From: Starkeya sp. ORNL1
GTDB taxonomy: Bacteria; Pseudomonadota; Alphaproteobacteria; Rhizobiales; Xanthobacteraceae
NCBI RefSeq assembly: GCF_012971745.1
Contig: NZ_CP048834.1
Coordinates: 6,209,001-6,273,000 of the forward strand
Direction of reading: 5' to 3'
Length of the DNA: 64,000 nucleotides
Notes under the pieces: model-generated
Told to the model about the DNA's origin: nothing
Database searches by the model: none
Seen by the model: the letters and a program-made list of their open reading frames with translations, nothing else
Part shown: one piece after another, positions 26,001 through 34,053 of the stretch
How the letters are laid out: each line of letters begins with the position of its first letter
Numbering within the stretch: position 1 is the first letter of the stretch
Position numbers and translations under genes: made by a program

Positions 26001-26950
26001 CTTCTCGGCGGATATTTCCGTATCTTGGCGGTGACGAGATAAACACCTCTCCAACCCAAGAGCATGATCGGTACGTTATCAACGTCAACAATATGTCCAT
26101 AGAGCAGGTCGAAGAGGAGCTTCCCGGAATATTCGAAGTTCTTTCTCGCTATGTACAACCCTATAGGCAGGTGGAAAAAAACAAGAAAAATGGTCCGATG
26201 TACTACGAATGGTGGCGCTACTGGCGAGAGCGCCCGGATTTGTATCAATCCATTGGAAACCTCAAGAGTGCGTTCGCGCTGTCCCGTCACTCGGCCCAAA
26301 TGGCGGTAGCTTGCGTCCCTAGAGAAATCGTGTTCGCCGACAGTTGCATCGTATTTTCATTTGATAAGTTTTCCGCTTTTGCTGTGTTGCAGTCGCGCTC
26401 TCACGAGCTTTGGGCGAGATTCTTCGCGTCTACACTGGAAGATCGACTTCGATACACACCATCCGACTGTTTTCGGACGTTTCCGTTCCCGACCAACTTC
26501 GAGGACGATCCAGCTTTGGAGGCCGCGGGTCAGGCGTATGATGCGTTCCGGGGGCGTTTGATGGTCGATCGAAATGAAGGGCTCACCAAGACCTATAACC
26601 GCTTCCACGCGCGCGGCGAAAACGCCGCCGACATTGCTCGCTTGCGGACACTGCACGCCGAAATGGATGCTGCCGTATTGCGAGCTTATGCGCGCGGCGA
26701 GACCGAGGAGGATCTGGCACGCGCCTGGGATAGCTTGGCCGACCGGGCCACGACCGTATTCACGGAACTCGAGGCCGATGAGGGCAAAAAGGTCAAGACC
26801 CGCCTGGATTGGCCCGCCGACTTCAAGGACGAAGTTCTCGCGCGCCTCCTTGCATTGAACGTAACCCGCGCCGCCGGGGAACGCGCTGCCGGACTAACCG
26901 TCGCGGTGGATGAAGATGATGAGGACGACGACGACGACGATGCCGCCTGA
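23009..26950 (+). CDS. drmMI: DISARM class 1 adenine methyltransferase DrmMI
   Basis: A 1313-residue Eco57I/BREX-like N6-adenine methylase. VCDPAMGSGAFLVEACRALG (about residue 572) is the AdoMet motif I in its DPxxGSG form. DAIVGNPPFLGAKR (about 812) holds the catalytic NPPF tetrapeptide. The N-terminal 450 residues are helical and resemble the N-terminal part of type ISP/BREX methylases. Residues about 850-1180, the expected target-recognition region, are coded by visibly more AT-rich DNA than the flanks. The C-terminus is an acidic tail (DEDDEDDDDDDAA). In DISARM the methylase marks host DNA as self. The ATG is 4 bases after the drmD stop. Confidence 0.87.
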   Translation: MSEDINRDPDIEWLDHVRPVGLVIAASLIKELGLAPTRQTAVDTAEAAEQIDVEGSGRSLRDPWAFAQAILGWEARHVAGAPEGSEIPVSLVVPLPEHNTSLQPTWAVGELGDGAGEWQLLIRVEDAGVDPDQRASLDGWEATPQQRFERLLRETGVFVGLMITDNALRLTYAPRGETSGHLTFPIRPLAMVAGRPMLGGLKLLLGAVRLFIEGDDRRLPALLAKSRDAQAAVSTALAGQVLGSLHELLRGFDAAEPDLVRHLATSRPGHLYEGLLTVLMRLVFVLYAEDRDLLPSRTDADARRVYETSYAVRGLYARLSEDAALHPDTMDERQGGWGQLLALFRLIYGGHRTGFVQERGGKLFDPDAFPFLEGRTLPTDAPRVPGVSDGCLLRILEGLMTLKLRGGTRERLSYRALDVEQIGSVYETVMGFEAGLTSGRSLAIKAGKNNKTPVFVDLDALAALKGKARIKSLKEDTGRALTAAQAKPIDDAGSLEDLVVALDGLVDERGSPKKTLAAPGTPILQPTDERRRTGSHYTPRSLTAPIVKHALEPAFACLGPDATADQVLDLKVCDPAMGSGAFLVEACRALGERLILAWARWPESRPTIPADEDEELHARRLVAQRCLYGVDKNPRAVDLARLSLWLATLARDHEFTFLDHALKCGDSLVGLTPSQIAAANWDEAKPGLPLFRQLVRERVAEAETARAEIQSAPDDTTRVIQEARHRHVETRLSPIRAMGDAILSAFFAADKGKAREKARAEVESQISGMPPRWDQLDAAANRLRSGELGIPPFHWQLEFPEVFARENAGFDAIVGNPPFLGAKRISEQFGTGYRDWLAALHYRSTKNVDLVGHFFLRAYSLLRADGVMGLIGTNTLAQGDTREGSLAIILTGGGAVARARKRVPWPGDAGVVVSVVHIAKGAVSNAFLDARPVSRISAYLVEGDFDSSPSRLAANSRKAFQGSIILGMGFTFDDVAAAKGAAASASDMARIIASDQAASRRIFPYLGGDEINTSPTQEHDRYVINVNNMSIEQVEEELPGIFEVLSRYVQPYRQVEKNKKNGPMYYEWWRYWRERPDLYQSIGNLKSAFALSRHSAQMAVACVPREIVFADSCIVFSFDKFSAFAVLQSRSHELWARFFASTLEDRLRYTPSDCFRTFPFPTNFEDDPALEAAGQAYDAFRGRLMVDRNEGLTKTYNRFHARGENAADIARLRTLHAEMDAAVLRAYARGETEEDLARAWDSLADRATTVFTELEADEGKKVKTRLDWPADFKDEVLARLLALNVTRAAGERAAGLTVAVDEDDEDDDDDDAA

Positions 26951-26971
26951 AGGGTGGTGGCTTCGCAAGAA

Positions 26972-26999
26972 AATCTTGCAATCGGAGAAATGCAAGATT
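26972..26999. promoter_or_regulatory. Inverted-repeat operator before the HTH-protease gene
   Basis: AATCTTGCA-N10-TGCAAGATT is a perfect 9-bp inverted repeat with half-site centres about two helical turns apart. It ends 21 bases before the ATG at 27021, in the 70-base gap after drmMI. Position and symmetry suit binding of a dimeric HTH protein, most likely the product of the next gene. Confidence 0.65.
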
Positions 27000-27020
27000 A
27001 CATGATCGCGGGAGGCGGTC

Positions 27021-28124
27021 ATGGCGAACTTCATCGGAGCGAGGATCAAGGCGTTGCGCGAAGAGCGGAAGCTCTCGCAGGACGACCTCGCGCGCGTATT
27101 CGGTTTCAAGGACCGTCAGACGGTGTCGGCGATCGAGACGGGCGAGCGGCGGGTGACCGCCGAGGAACTGGTCATCGCCGTCGAGAAGCTCGGCGCGTCC
27201 CTCGACTATTTCACCAACCCCTTCCTCCTGGTGGGCGAGGGGCGGTTCTCCTGGCGGCAGACCAATGTCGGGCCGCAGGCTCTCAATGGCTATGAGCGCA
27301 GTGCGGGCCGTTGGATCGCCGCCTATCGGGCGCTCTCGTCACAAGTCGGGCGGGCGGCGCCTCTGCTGCGCCGATCGCTGGGCCTCACTTCGCGCCACAG
27401 CTTTGAAGACGCCATGGAGGCCGGTGAGCGCTTTGTGGCGGAGTTCGAGCTCGGCGATGTGCCGGCCGACCGGCTCGCCGAGAGCGTGGAGCAGGCCCTC
27501 GGGATTCTGGTGCTCAGGGTGGACGCCTTCGAGGGGATATCCGGCGCCGCCTGCCGGCTGCCCGAGCTCGACGTGGTTCTCATCAACCGCAACGAGGTGG
27601 TGGGCCGCCGCAACTTCGACCTGGCGCACGAGCTGTTCCACATCCTCACCTGGGACACCATGCCGCCTGAACACTCCGAGGCCGCAGTGGAGACCGGCGG
27701 CAACCGGGTCGAGCAGCTCGCCAACAACTTCGCCTCGGCGGTCCTGATGCCGGTGAACATACTGGACGGAATGGCCGACTGGTCGGCCTTGGCCGATGAC
27801 GCGCTCGTGGCGCGGTTGAACGGCGCCGCCGACCAGCTGAAGGTCACGGCATCCGCCTTAAAGTGGCGGCTTGTCGCCCTGAACAGGCTGAAGCTGGCCA
27901 AGGCGCGGGCGATCCCCGACGCGGCCTTGCGCAACAATGGACGTGGGGAGGCGGCGGTTGACGCGCCGCCGCCCTTCTCCAAGCCGTTCGTCGAAGTAGT
28001 CGGCCTGGCCATCGAGGGCGGCCACTTGTCGGCCCGGCGGGCCAGTGGGCTGCTCGACCTGACGGTCGATGAGCTGGGTGACCTCTTCGAGGTCTACGGG
28101 GCTCCGTCCCCCATCGAGCTTTGA
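27021..28124 (+). CDS. XRE-HTH / ImmA-IrrE metalloprotease fusion regulator
   Basis: A 367-residue two-domain protein. Residues 1-65 are an XRE helix-turn-helix (IGARIKALREERKLSQDDLA...TVSAIETGERRVTAEELV). Residues about 150-260 are a COG2856/DUF955 zinc protease with FDLAHELFHILTW (HExxH, His-Glu near 205) and EQLANNFASAVLMP, where the second-site Glu/Asn helix is typical. Such proteins act as repressors whose protease part senses or executes derepression, as in ImmA/ImmR and IrrE/DdrO, here on one chain. It sits inside a DISARM locus, 6 bases before a PIN-like gene, and has an inverted repeat just upstream. Inference: it controls the downstream genes PIN-drmA-drmB and/or forms a toxin-antitoxin-like pair with the PIN protein. 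Confidence 0.85.
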   Translation: MANFIGARIKALREERKLSQDDLARVFGFKDRQTVSAIETGERRVTAEELVIAVEKLGASLDYFTNPFLLVGEGRFSWRQTNVGPQALNGYERSAGRWIAAYRALSSQVGRAAPLLRRSLGLTSRHSFEDAMEAGERFVAEFELGDVPADRLAESVEQALGILVLRVDAFEGISGAACRLPELDVVLINRNEVVGRRNFDLAHELFHILTWDTMPPEHSEAAVETGGNRVEQLANNFASAVLMPVNILDGMADWSALADDALVARLNGAADQLKVTASALKWRLVALNRLKLAKARAIPDAALRNNGRGEAAVDAPPPFSKPFVEVVGLAIEGGHLSARRASGLLDLTVDELGDLFEVYGAPSPIEL

Positions 28125-28130
28125 TGATCG

Positions 28131-28646
28131 ATGCCGCGTCACAAGGGTCCCCTCCTGATCGACACCAACATCATCCTGGAGTGCTTCCGGGTGGGGTCCT
28201 GGCGCGCGCTGACGGGCGGCTATCAGGTCGAGACGGTGGAGGACTGTGTGACCGAGACCCAGACCGGATTCCAACGCCGCCGCCCCGAAGCGCTGATCAA
28301 TCCCGCCGAACTTGCCGGCGGTCTGAGCGCGGTACATCCAGTGACCGACGCGCAGCGCGCGGTCGTGGCGATCCGCGCGCCGGATATCGCCCTGGATGTG
28401 GGCGAACGCTCGCTGTGGGCGCACGCCCTGACACGGAGCGACGCCTGGGTTCTCTGCGGGCCGGACAAGGCCAGCATGCGCTTCGGCGTTCGGTTGGGCT
28501 TTCGCGACCGGCTCATCGCCCTGGAGGCGCTGCTCGCCGACGCCGGGTATCGGCCCAAGGAAGCCTTGAAACCGGCCTACACGGCCAAGTGGCTTGGGAA
28601 CGCCCTGGGCGAACTTGTTCTTTCAGAAGGCCTTGGACGCTTATGA
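28131..28646 (+). CDS. PIN-like nuclease-fold protein paired with the HTH-protease
   Basis: A 171-residue protein starting GPLLIDTNIILECFRVGSW, where the Asp of LLIDTN is the first metal-binding acid of PIN domains. Later acids that fit the fold are DCVTETQTGF (about residue 40), DVGERSLWAHAL (about 90) and WVLCGPDKASMR (about 108, Asp near the last strand). PIN-like proteins of this type often follow XRE-COG2856 genes, an arrangement proposed to be toxin-antitoxin-like. Here the pair is inserted in a DISARM operon. It starts 6 bases after the HTH-protease stop and its stop overlaps the drmA start (ATGA), so it is cotranscribed and translationally coupled with drmA. RNase activity is inferred, not shown. 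Confidence 0.72.
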   Translation: MPRHKGPLLIDTNIILECFRVGSWRALTGGYQVETVEDCVTETQTGFQRRRPEALINPAELAGGLSAVHPVTDAQRAVVAIRAPDIALDVGERSLWAHALTRSDAWVLCGPDKASMRFGVRLGFRDRLIALEALLADAGYRPKEALKPAYTAKWLGNALGELVLSEGLGRL

Positions 28647-31600
28647 CCAGCTCGCTTGACGTCCGTACCCGCATCGCCAGCGCCTTCCGCCGCGACCTGG
28701 TCGGTCCTGGTCCTGACCCTGAGGATTTCGACCTCGCCAGTGAGCGGCTGAACGAGAACCCTTCGCGCTGGTATCTCACCGGCTTTCTTGCGCCGGCCGA
28801 CGACGAACTGGCGCTCGACGGGGCCGAAGACGGTGACGCTTCGGCCGAGGCAGAAGAACTGGAGATCGAAGGCGGCGAGGCTGACGCCGACGGCGCTGGC
28901 GGGGCGGCAGGTGACAACGAGGAGCCCGAAGCGCCCAACGCCAGGCGGCGCTTCCTGCCGTCTTCCGTCGGTCTGACCGTACTACTCGATCCTGACATCC
29001 GTGAGATCGAAGCCCTCGTCTCCTGGGGGGACTATCGCACCGAGCCGCCCATGGACAAGGCGCTGCTGCTGCCCGATGCGGAGGGCGAGCTGGACCCCGA
29101 GAAGAAACCGCGGCGTCCGCAGGTCGAATGGGTTCGCGCGCCCAAGGAACGTAGGTTCACGCTAGCCGTCCAGGACGGGCGGGCCGGACCGTTCATCGTA
29201 CCGGATAGCGCCGCGGAACAGCTGCCCGGCGGCGGCCTGTGCCTGGAAACCCACTCGCGGGTCTTCACATTCCCAACGCCCGATGGGCAGGTCGAGCGGG
29301 TGCGGGCGCTGACGGTCTTCCTGGTCAACCGCCGCTCGCGCGCCCACCGCTTCTACGCGGACGTCGGCTACGCCTTCCAGGCGCGCCTGGAGCTGAAGAG
29401 CAAGGCGGGTTTCCGCCCGCGCCGCGACCTCTCCGGCATGACGTCGAACGACGCGGACCTGCAGATCGCCGACCTGCACTATCGCGACGTCTGCGAATGG
29501 GCCGTCGGGCGCAACGCCGCCGCCGCTTGGCCGCGTGACCAGGAAACGGCGGGCGATGTGAAGCGGGTCTGGACCGACCCGTTGCCCCTGGCCGAAGTGG
29601 AGCGCGTGGCGCCGAACGAAGGCGAGCCGCTAAAGTCCGCCGTGACCTTTGGCATGGAGGCGCTGGCTGATCTGGCCAGCGGCGACGGGTCGGCGCTGAG
29701 GTCGGCGCTCGAGGCTCTGCCCAAGCTCTATGGCGACTGGATTACAGCCCAACGGGCCATTTCGCTGACGTCGCCCCGCCGCCGCCAGACCGCGGACGAT
29801 CTGATCCGGGACATGGAGACGGCGAAGGCTCGGATCGGCGCCGGCCTCGAGGTCCTCGCGACCGAACCGCTCGCGCGCCAGGCCTTCGGCTTCATGAACC
29901 TCGCCGTGGCGCGCGCCGCCCGTCGCCGCAACGCCGGGCCGCAGGGTGATCCGGCGGCGCAACGCGCACCCGCTTGGCGGCCATTCCAGCTGGCCTTCAT
30001 CCTGCTGAATCTCTCGGGCTTGGCCGACAATCGCCACCCCGATCGGGAGACGGCGGACTTGCTGTTCTTCCCGACGGGGGGCGGCAAGACCGAAGCCTAT
30101 CTGGGCCTCGCGGCCTTCACCATCGCCATGCGGCGGCTCAAGGCTCCCGGCGTGCTGGGCGCGGGCGTCGCGGTGATCATGCGCTACACGCTGCGCCTCC
30201 TGACCCTCGACCAGCTGGCGCGCGCCGCAGGCGTCGTCTGCGCGCTCGAACTGATGCGCACGGATCCCGCGAACGTGAACGAACGCGGCCGGAAGGTCCT
30301 CGGCGACTGGCCGATTGAAATCGGCCTTTGGGTCGGATCGGACGCCTCCCCGAACAAGCTCGGCCGGACCGGTGAAGCCGATCAGACAACGGCCGTGGGC
30401 CGCGTGCGGCGCTATCGGCTCGGTCAGGACAAGCGGGCGCCGGCACCGATCAAGGCCTGTCCCTGGTGCGGTACGGCTTTCACGCCGGAGTCGTTCTCCT
30501 GCACGCCCAGCAATGCGGCGCCCACCAACCTGGAAATCCGCTGCGTCAACGATCGGTGCGACTTCACCCGCAACCGCCCTCTGCCGATCCTTACGGTAGA
30601 TGAGCCAATCTACAGGCGCTTGCCGGCCTTCCTGATCGCGACAATCGACAAGTTCGCGGCCTTGCCTTGGGTCGGCGAAACAGGCGCCTTCTTTGGCCAC
30701 GTCAACCGTTTCGATCCGAATATCGGGTTCTATGGCGCGGCCGAGCCAGGACATGGACGGCCGCTCGACAACGGCTGGAAGCTCGATCCGCCGGATCTGA
30801 TTATTCAGGACGAGCTGCATCTGATCGCTGGACCGCTGGGAACGGTGGCGGGCCTATACGAATGCGCCATCGACCAGCTCGCCGAGCGGACCCGTGACGG
30901 CAAGCGCATCCGCATGAAGATCGTGGCCTCCACCGCCACGGTGCGGCGCGCGTCCGACCAGATCGCCGCCCTCTTCGACCGGCAGACGACCAGTATCTTT
31001 CCGCCTCCCGGGCCCGACCGGTCGGACAGCTTCTTCGCCGTCACCGTGCCGACCTCGAAGGATCCGGCGCGTCTCTACATGGGCATTGCCGCGCAAGGCC
31101 GGGGTCCGAAGCTCGTCTTCCTGCGAGCGCTGACGACCCTGCTCGCCGCGGCTCAGGCGGCCTATCAGGCGGATCCTCCGAAGGACGGCAAGGCCAGCCC
31201 CGCGGACCCGTACATGACGGCGCTCTGCTACTTCAACGCGCTGCGGGAGCTGGGCGGCGCGCGCCGGATCGTCGAGGACGAGGTTCGCGACCGGGCGCGG
31301 CGCTATGGCGATGAACGCCGCCGGGTTGTTCCGCATGACCAGCCGTTCGGCGACCGGCCCATCCGCGAGCCCATGGAGTTGACCTCGAGGGTCTCGACTG
31401 ATCAGGTCGCCCTCGCCAAGCAGCGCCTCGAGGCAGGGTTCTTGGGCCAAGCCGAGACGGTCGACGTGGCGCTCGCTACCAACATGATCTCGGTCGGCCT
31501 CGACATCACGCGCCTCGGCCTAATGGTGGTGCAAGGCCAGCCGAAGACCGCCGCTGAATACATCCAGGCGACCAGCCGCGTCGGTCGCGATCACAACCGG

Positions 31601-32173
31601 CCCGGACTGGTGGTCGCGGTGCTCAATCTCCACAAGCCGCGCGACCGAATGCATTTCGAGCATTTCGGCCAGTACCATCGTACCTTCTACCGCGCGGTCG
31701 AAGCGACCAGCGTCACGCCCTGGGCGGCCAGGGCGCTGGACAGGGCGCTCGCGGCGGTGGTCGTCTCTGCTGCCAGGCACCTCGACGCCGGCCTCACCTA
31801 TGAGACATCCGTCGTCGACTTGGCGGCCAACCCCGATGTCATGGCCGCTGTTCGTAACTTCATCGTGATTCGTGCGCCGCCATCTGCGGTCGCCGGCGGC
31901 AGCGCCGCTCTGCGCGCGATGATCGAGCAGGTCTTCGCCGACTGGGTCTCAACAGCGCACGATCAGGCAGCGGGCGGGAACACCTTCGCCTATGCGCGGA
32001 AGAAGAGTCCTCACCGGCTCCTGCATCAGCCTCTGGAGCCGGAGATCGAGAATCTGACGCCCGCACACGCGCGCTTTGTCGCCGGTCGATCCATGCGCGA
32101 TGTCGAGCCCTCGGTCCGCATGAAGGTCAAAGACCCCTACGGGTCCCCCATTGCCAACGCGGATGACGTCTGA
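28643..32173 (+). CDS. drmA: DISARM helicase-like protein DrmA
   Basis: A 1176-residue protein. A low-complexity acidic stretch lies at about residues 50-100. The ATPase part has LLFFPTGGGKTEAYLGLAAF (Walker A, about 477), a zinc-ribbon insert (CPWCGTAF ... CVNDRCDF, about 605-640), LIIQDELHLIAGPLGT (DExH-like, about 722), VASTATVRRA (motif III) and EYIQATSRVGRDHNRPGLVV (motif VI, about 980). This order, with the DEL-H box and 'TSRVGR', is that of DrmA, one of the two core proteins in every DISARM class. The ATG at 28643 overlaps the stop of the PIN-like gene; its own stop overlaps the drmB start (TGATG). Confidence 0.88.
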   Translation: MTSSLDVRTRIASAFRRDLVGPGPDPEDFDLASERLNENPSRWYLTGFLAPADDELALDGAEDGDASAEAEELEIEGGEADADGAGGAAGDNEEPEAPNARRRFLPSSVGLTVLLDPDIREIEALVSWGDYRTEPPMDKALLLPDAEGELDPEKKPRRPQVEWVRAPKERRFTLAVQDGRAGPFIVPDSAAEQLPGGGLCLETHSRVFTFPTPDGQVERVRALTVFLVNRRSRAHRFYADVGYAFQARLELKSKAGFRPRRDLSGMTSNDADLQIADLHYRDVCEWAVGRNAAAAWPRDQETAGDVKRVWTDPLPLAEVERVAPNEGEPLKSAVTFGMEALADLASGDGSALRSALEALPKLYGDWITAQRAISLTSPRRRQTADDLIRDMETAKARIGAGLEVLATEPLARQAFGFMNLAVARAARRRNAGPQGDPAAQRAPAWRPFQLAFILLNLSGLADNRHPDRETADLLFFPTGGGKTEAYLGLAAFTIAMRRLKAPGVLGAGVAVIMRYTLRLLTLDQLARAAGVVCALELMRTDPANVNERGRKVLGDWPIEIGLWVGSDASPNKLGRTGEADQTTAVGRVRRYRLGQDKRAPAPIKACPWCGTAFTPESFSCTPSNAAPTNLEIRCVNDRCDFTRNRPLPILTVDEPIYRRLPAFLIATIDKFAALPWVGETGAFFGHVNRFDPNIGFYGAAEPGHGRPLDNGWKLDPPDLIIQDELHLIAGPLGTVAGLYECAIDQLAERTRDGKRIRMKIVASTATVRRASDQIAALFDRQTTSIFPPPGPDRSDSFFAVTVPTSKDPARLYMGIAAQGRGPKLVFLRALTTLLAAAQAAYQADPPKDGKASPADPYMTALCYFNALRELGGARRIVEDEVRDRARRYGDERRRVVPHDQPFGDRPIREPMELTSRVSTDQVALAKQRLEAGFLGQAETVDVALATNMISVGLDITRLGLMVVQGQPKTAAEYIQATSRVGRDHNRPGLVVAVLNLHKPRDRMHFEHFGQYHRTFYRAVEATSVTPWAARALDRALAAVVVSAARHLDAGLTYETSVVDLAANPDVMAAVRNFIVIRAPPSAVAGGSAALRAMIEQVFADWVSTAHDQAAGGNTFAYARKKSPHRLLHQPLEPEIENLTPAHARFVAGRSMRDVEPSVRMKVKDPYGSPIANADDV

Positions 32174-34053
32174 TGGCCAAGAACGCGCAACGTCTCAGCC
32201 AGCTCGTCTCCACCTTCGGCCCCGGAGCCATGATCGACCTTCCCACGCGGTCCGTCGTGGTCGGCGGCCTTGAGCGGTGGGACATGAGCGGGGGCAGTTT
32301 CTCGGTGATCTCCGAGCCACGGCTATCGAGTCGGCTCGAAAAGCTCCTGCAGGATCAGGGCCGGTTGGGGGCCGGCGTGAGCCTCACCCTGCGGACGCCG
32401 CCCAAGGAGCTCGATGCGCAGCGGAGTGGCTCCGCAGGCGTCGATGCGCCGGTGTTCCCCAAGTGGTTCATCTGCGAAACGGTGGAGGACGTGGGAATCG
32501 GCGAGGGCGCGAGGGCTTCGCGCCGGCGCCGACTGGTCCGCTGGAACGATCTCGACAGCAAGGGGCGGCGGCGGTTCGAGTTCGACGATGGGCGCAAGAG
32601 CGATGTCACGCCAATTCGCTTCGTCTGCGCCTGCGACAACGGCCATCTCGACGACATCAACTGGCGGTACGCAGTTCATGGTCCTGATGTCTGCGCCGAG
32701 GCGATGTACATCGAGGAAAAGGGCACGAGTGCGGACCCCGCGGACACCAGCGTTGTGTGCGGCTGCACCCGGCGGCTTTCGCTGCAGGATCTCTTCCAGC
32801 CCGGCCGGCTCGGGAAGTGCCAAGGTCAGCGCCCCTGGCTCCTGGACCGAGATCCGGATGGCTGCGACCAGAACCTGAAGCTGCTCACCCGGACCGCGAC
32901 CAATACCTACTTCCCACAGGTCTATACTGTCATCTCGCTGCCGACGGAGGAGGACGAGCTCTCTCGCCTCGTCGAGAACCTCGCGGGCGAGCTTGCCAAG
33001 GCCACGACGGTCGAGCACATCGCCGCGGCGAAGATGTTTAATTCAAAGGTCGAGGCGACGCTCGGCCCCTATGCTAACAGCGACATCCTGGAGCGCCTGC
33101 TGCGCTTGCGGGAGAACGCACAGTCCGATCTTGGCCGCCCCCCGCAGGTCGCTGAGTTCGATGTCTTCGCCAGCGGCCGGGGTGAAATCGGCCACAACGC
33201 GCCAGACGCGAAGCTCTACGCGCAGACGGTGCCACCAGAGCAGTGGCGCAACGAGAGCGTCGGGGTCGACTTGTCCTCAATCAACAATCTCGTTGCGGTG
33301 CATCGCCTCCGCGAGGTGTCATGCCTGTATGGTTTCACTCGATTTGAAGCTGCACCCGCCAGTGTGGACGGCGATTTCGAGGACATCCAGTTGGCGGTGC
33401 GGGGCGCTCCCCTTAGCCAAGGCGCGGACTGGCTGCCGGCGATCGAGCAGTTCGGTGAGGGGATCTTCATCCATTTCGATGAGACGAAGATCGCTGACTG
33501 GCTCCAGTGCGCAGAGGTGCAGGCTCGACAGGTCAAGCTCCTGGCGGGCTACGATCACTGGCGGAAACGCTTTACCGCAACGCCACCGTCCTATCCAGGC
33601 ACGCCGTACGTACTGCTCCACAGCCTGTCCCACGCACTGATGAGTGAGATCGCGCTTGATTGCGGCTACCCCGCCAGCTCCTTGAAGGAACGGATTTACG
33701 CGGTGCCGAGCCGCCAGAATCCCGGCGCGTATGATCGTTGCGGAATCCTGATCTACACCGCAACACCCGGCGCGCAGGGAACCTTGGGCGGCCTGGTCGC
33801 CACCGCGCCAAGGTTCGCATCACTTCTGAAGAATGCTCTCGCAAGACTGACGATCTGCTCAAGCGATCCTGTCTGCGCTGACCACGAGCCCGATGACCGA
33901 AGCGGTGACCGAGCGACGCACGGCGCTGCGTGCCATAGCTGCCTATTGATCTCCGAACCCAGTTGCGAGCGCCGAAATCTGTTCTTAGACCGCAGTCTAC
34001 TAGTCCGGACGATGTCTGATGACGGCGCTGAGCTGTTCGGGGAGATTACTTAG
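32173..34053 (+). CDS. drmB: DISARM DUF1998 protein DrmB
   Basis: A 626-residue protein beginning QRLSQLVSTFGPGAMIDLPT, the standard DrmB start. It has a Cys-rich part (FVCACDNGHLDDINW and VVCGCTRRLSLQDLF, about residues 155-215) likely to bind zinc, and the C-terminal DUF1998 domain: TPYVLLHSLSHALMSEIALD (about 477-496), GILIYTATPGAQGTLGGLV, then CHSCLLISEPSCERRNLFLD, a four-Cys cluster. DrmA and DrmB form the core complex that blocks incoming phage DNA in studied DISARM systems. It is the last recognised gene of the operon. drmC, the phospholipase-D-type nuclease usual at this position, is not found downstream. Confidence 0.88.
   Translation: MAKNAQRLSQLVSTFGPGAMIDLPTRSVVVGGLERWDMSGGSFSVISEPRLSSRLEKLLQDQGRLGAGVSLTLRTPPKELDAQRSGSAGVDAPVFPKWFICETVEDVGIGEGARASRRRRLVRWNDLDSKGRRRFEFDDGRKSDVTPIRFVCACDNGHLDDINWRYAVHGPDVCAEAMYIEEKGTSADPADTSVVCGCTRRLSLQDLFQPGRLGKCQGQRPWLLDRDPDGCDQNLKLLTRTATNTYFPQVYTVISLPTEEDELSRLVENLAGELAKATTVEHIAAAKMFNSKVEATLGPYANSDILERLLRLRENAQSDLGRPPQVAEFDVFASGRGEIGHNAPDAKLYAQTVPPEQWRNESVGVDLSSINNLVAVHRLREVSCLYGFTRFEAAPASVDGDFEDIQLAVRGAPLSQGADWLPAIEQFGEGIFIHFDETKIADWLQCAEVQARQVKLLAGYDHWRKRFTATPPSYPGTPYVLLHSLSHALMSEIALDCGYPASSLKERIYAVPSRQNPGAYDRCGILIYTATPGAQGTLGGLVATAPRFASLLKNALARLTICSSDPVCADHEPDDRSGDRATHGAACHSCLLISEPSCERRNLFLDRSLLVRTMSDDGAELFGEIT

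Noticed and set aside
29630..30820. 396-residue minus-strand ORF inside drmA
   Set aside because: Antisense shadow; all helicase motifs lie in the plus frame.
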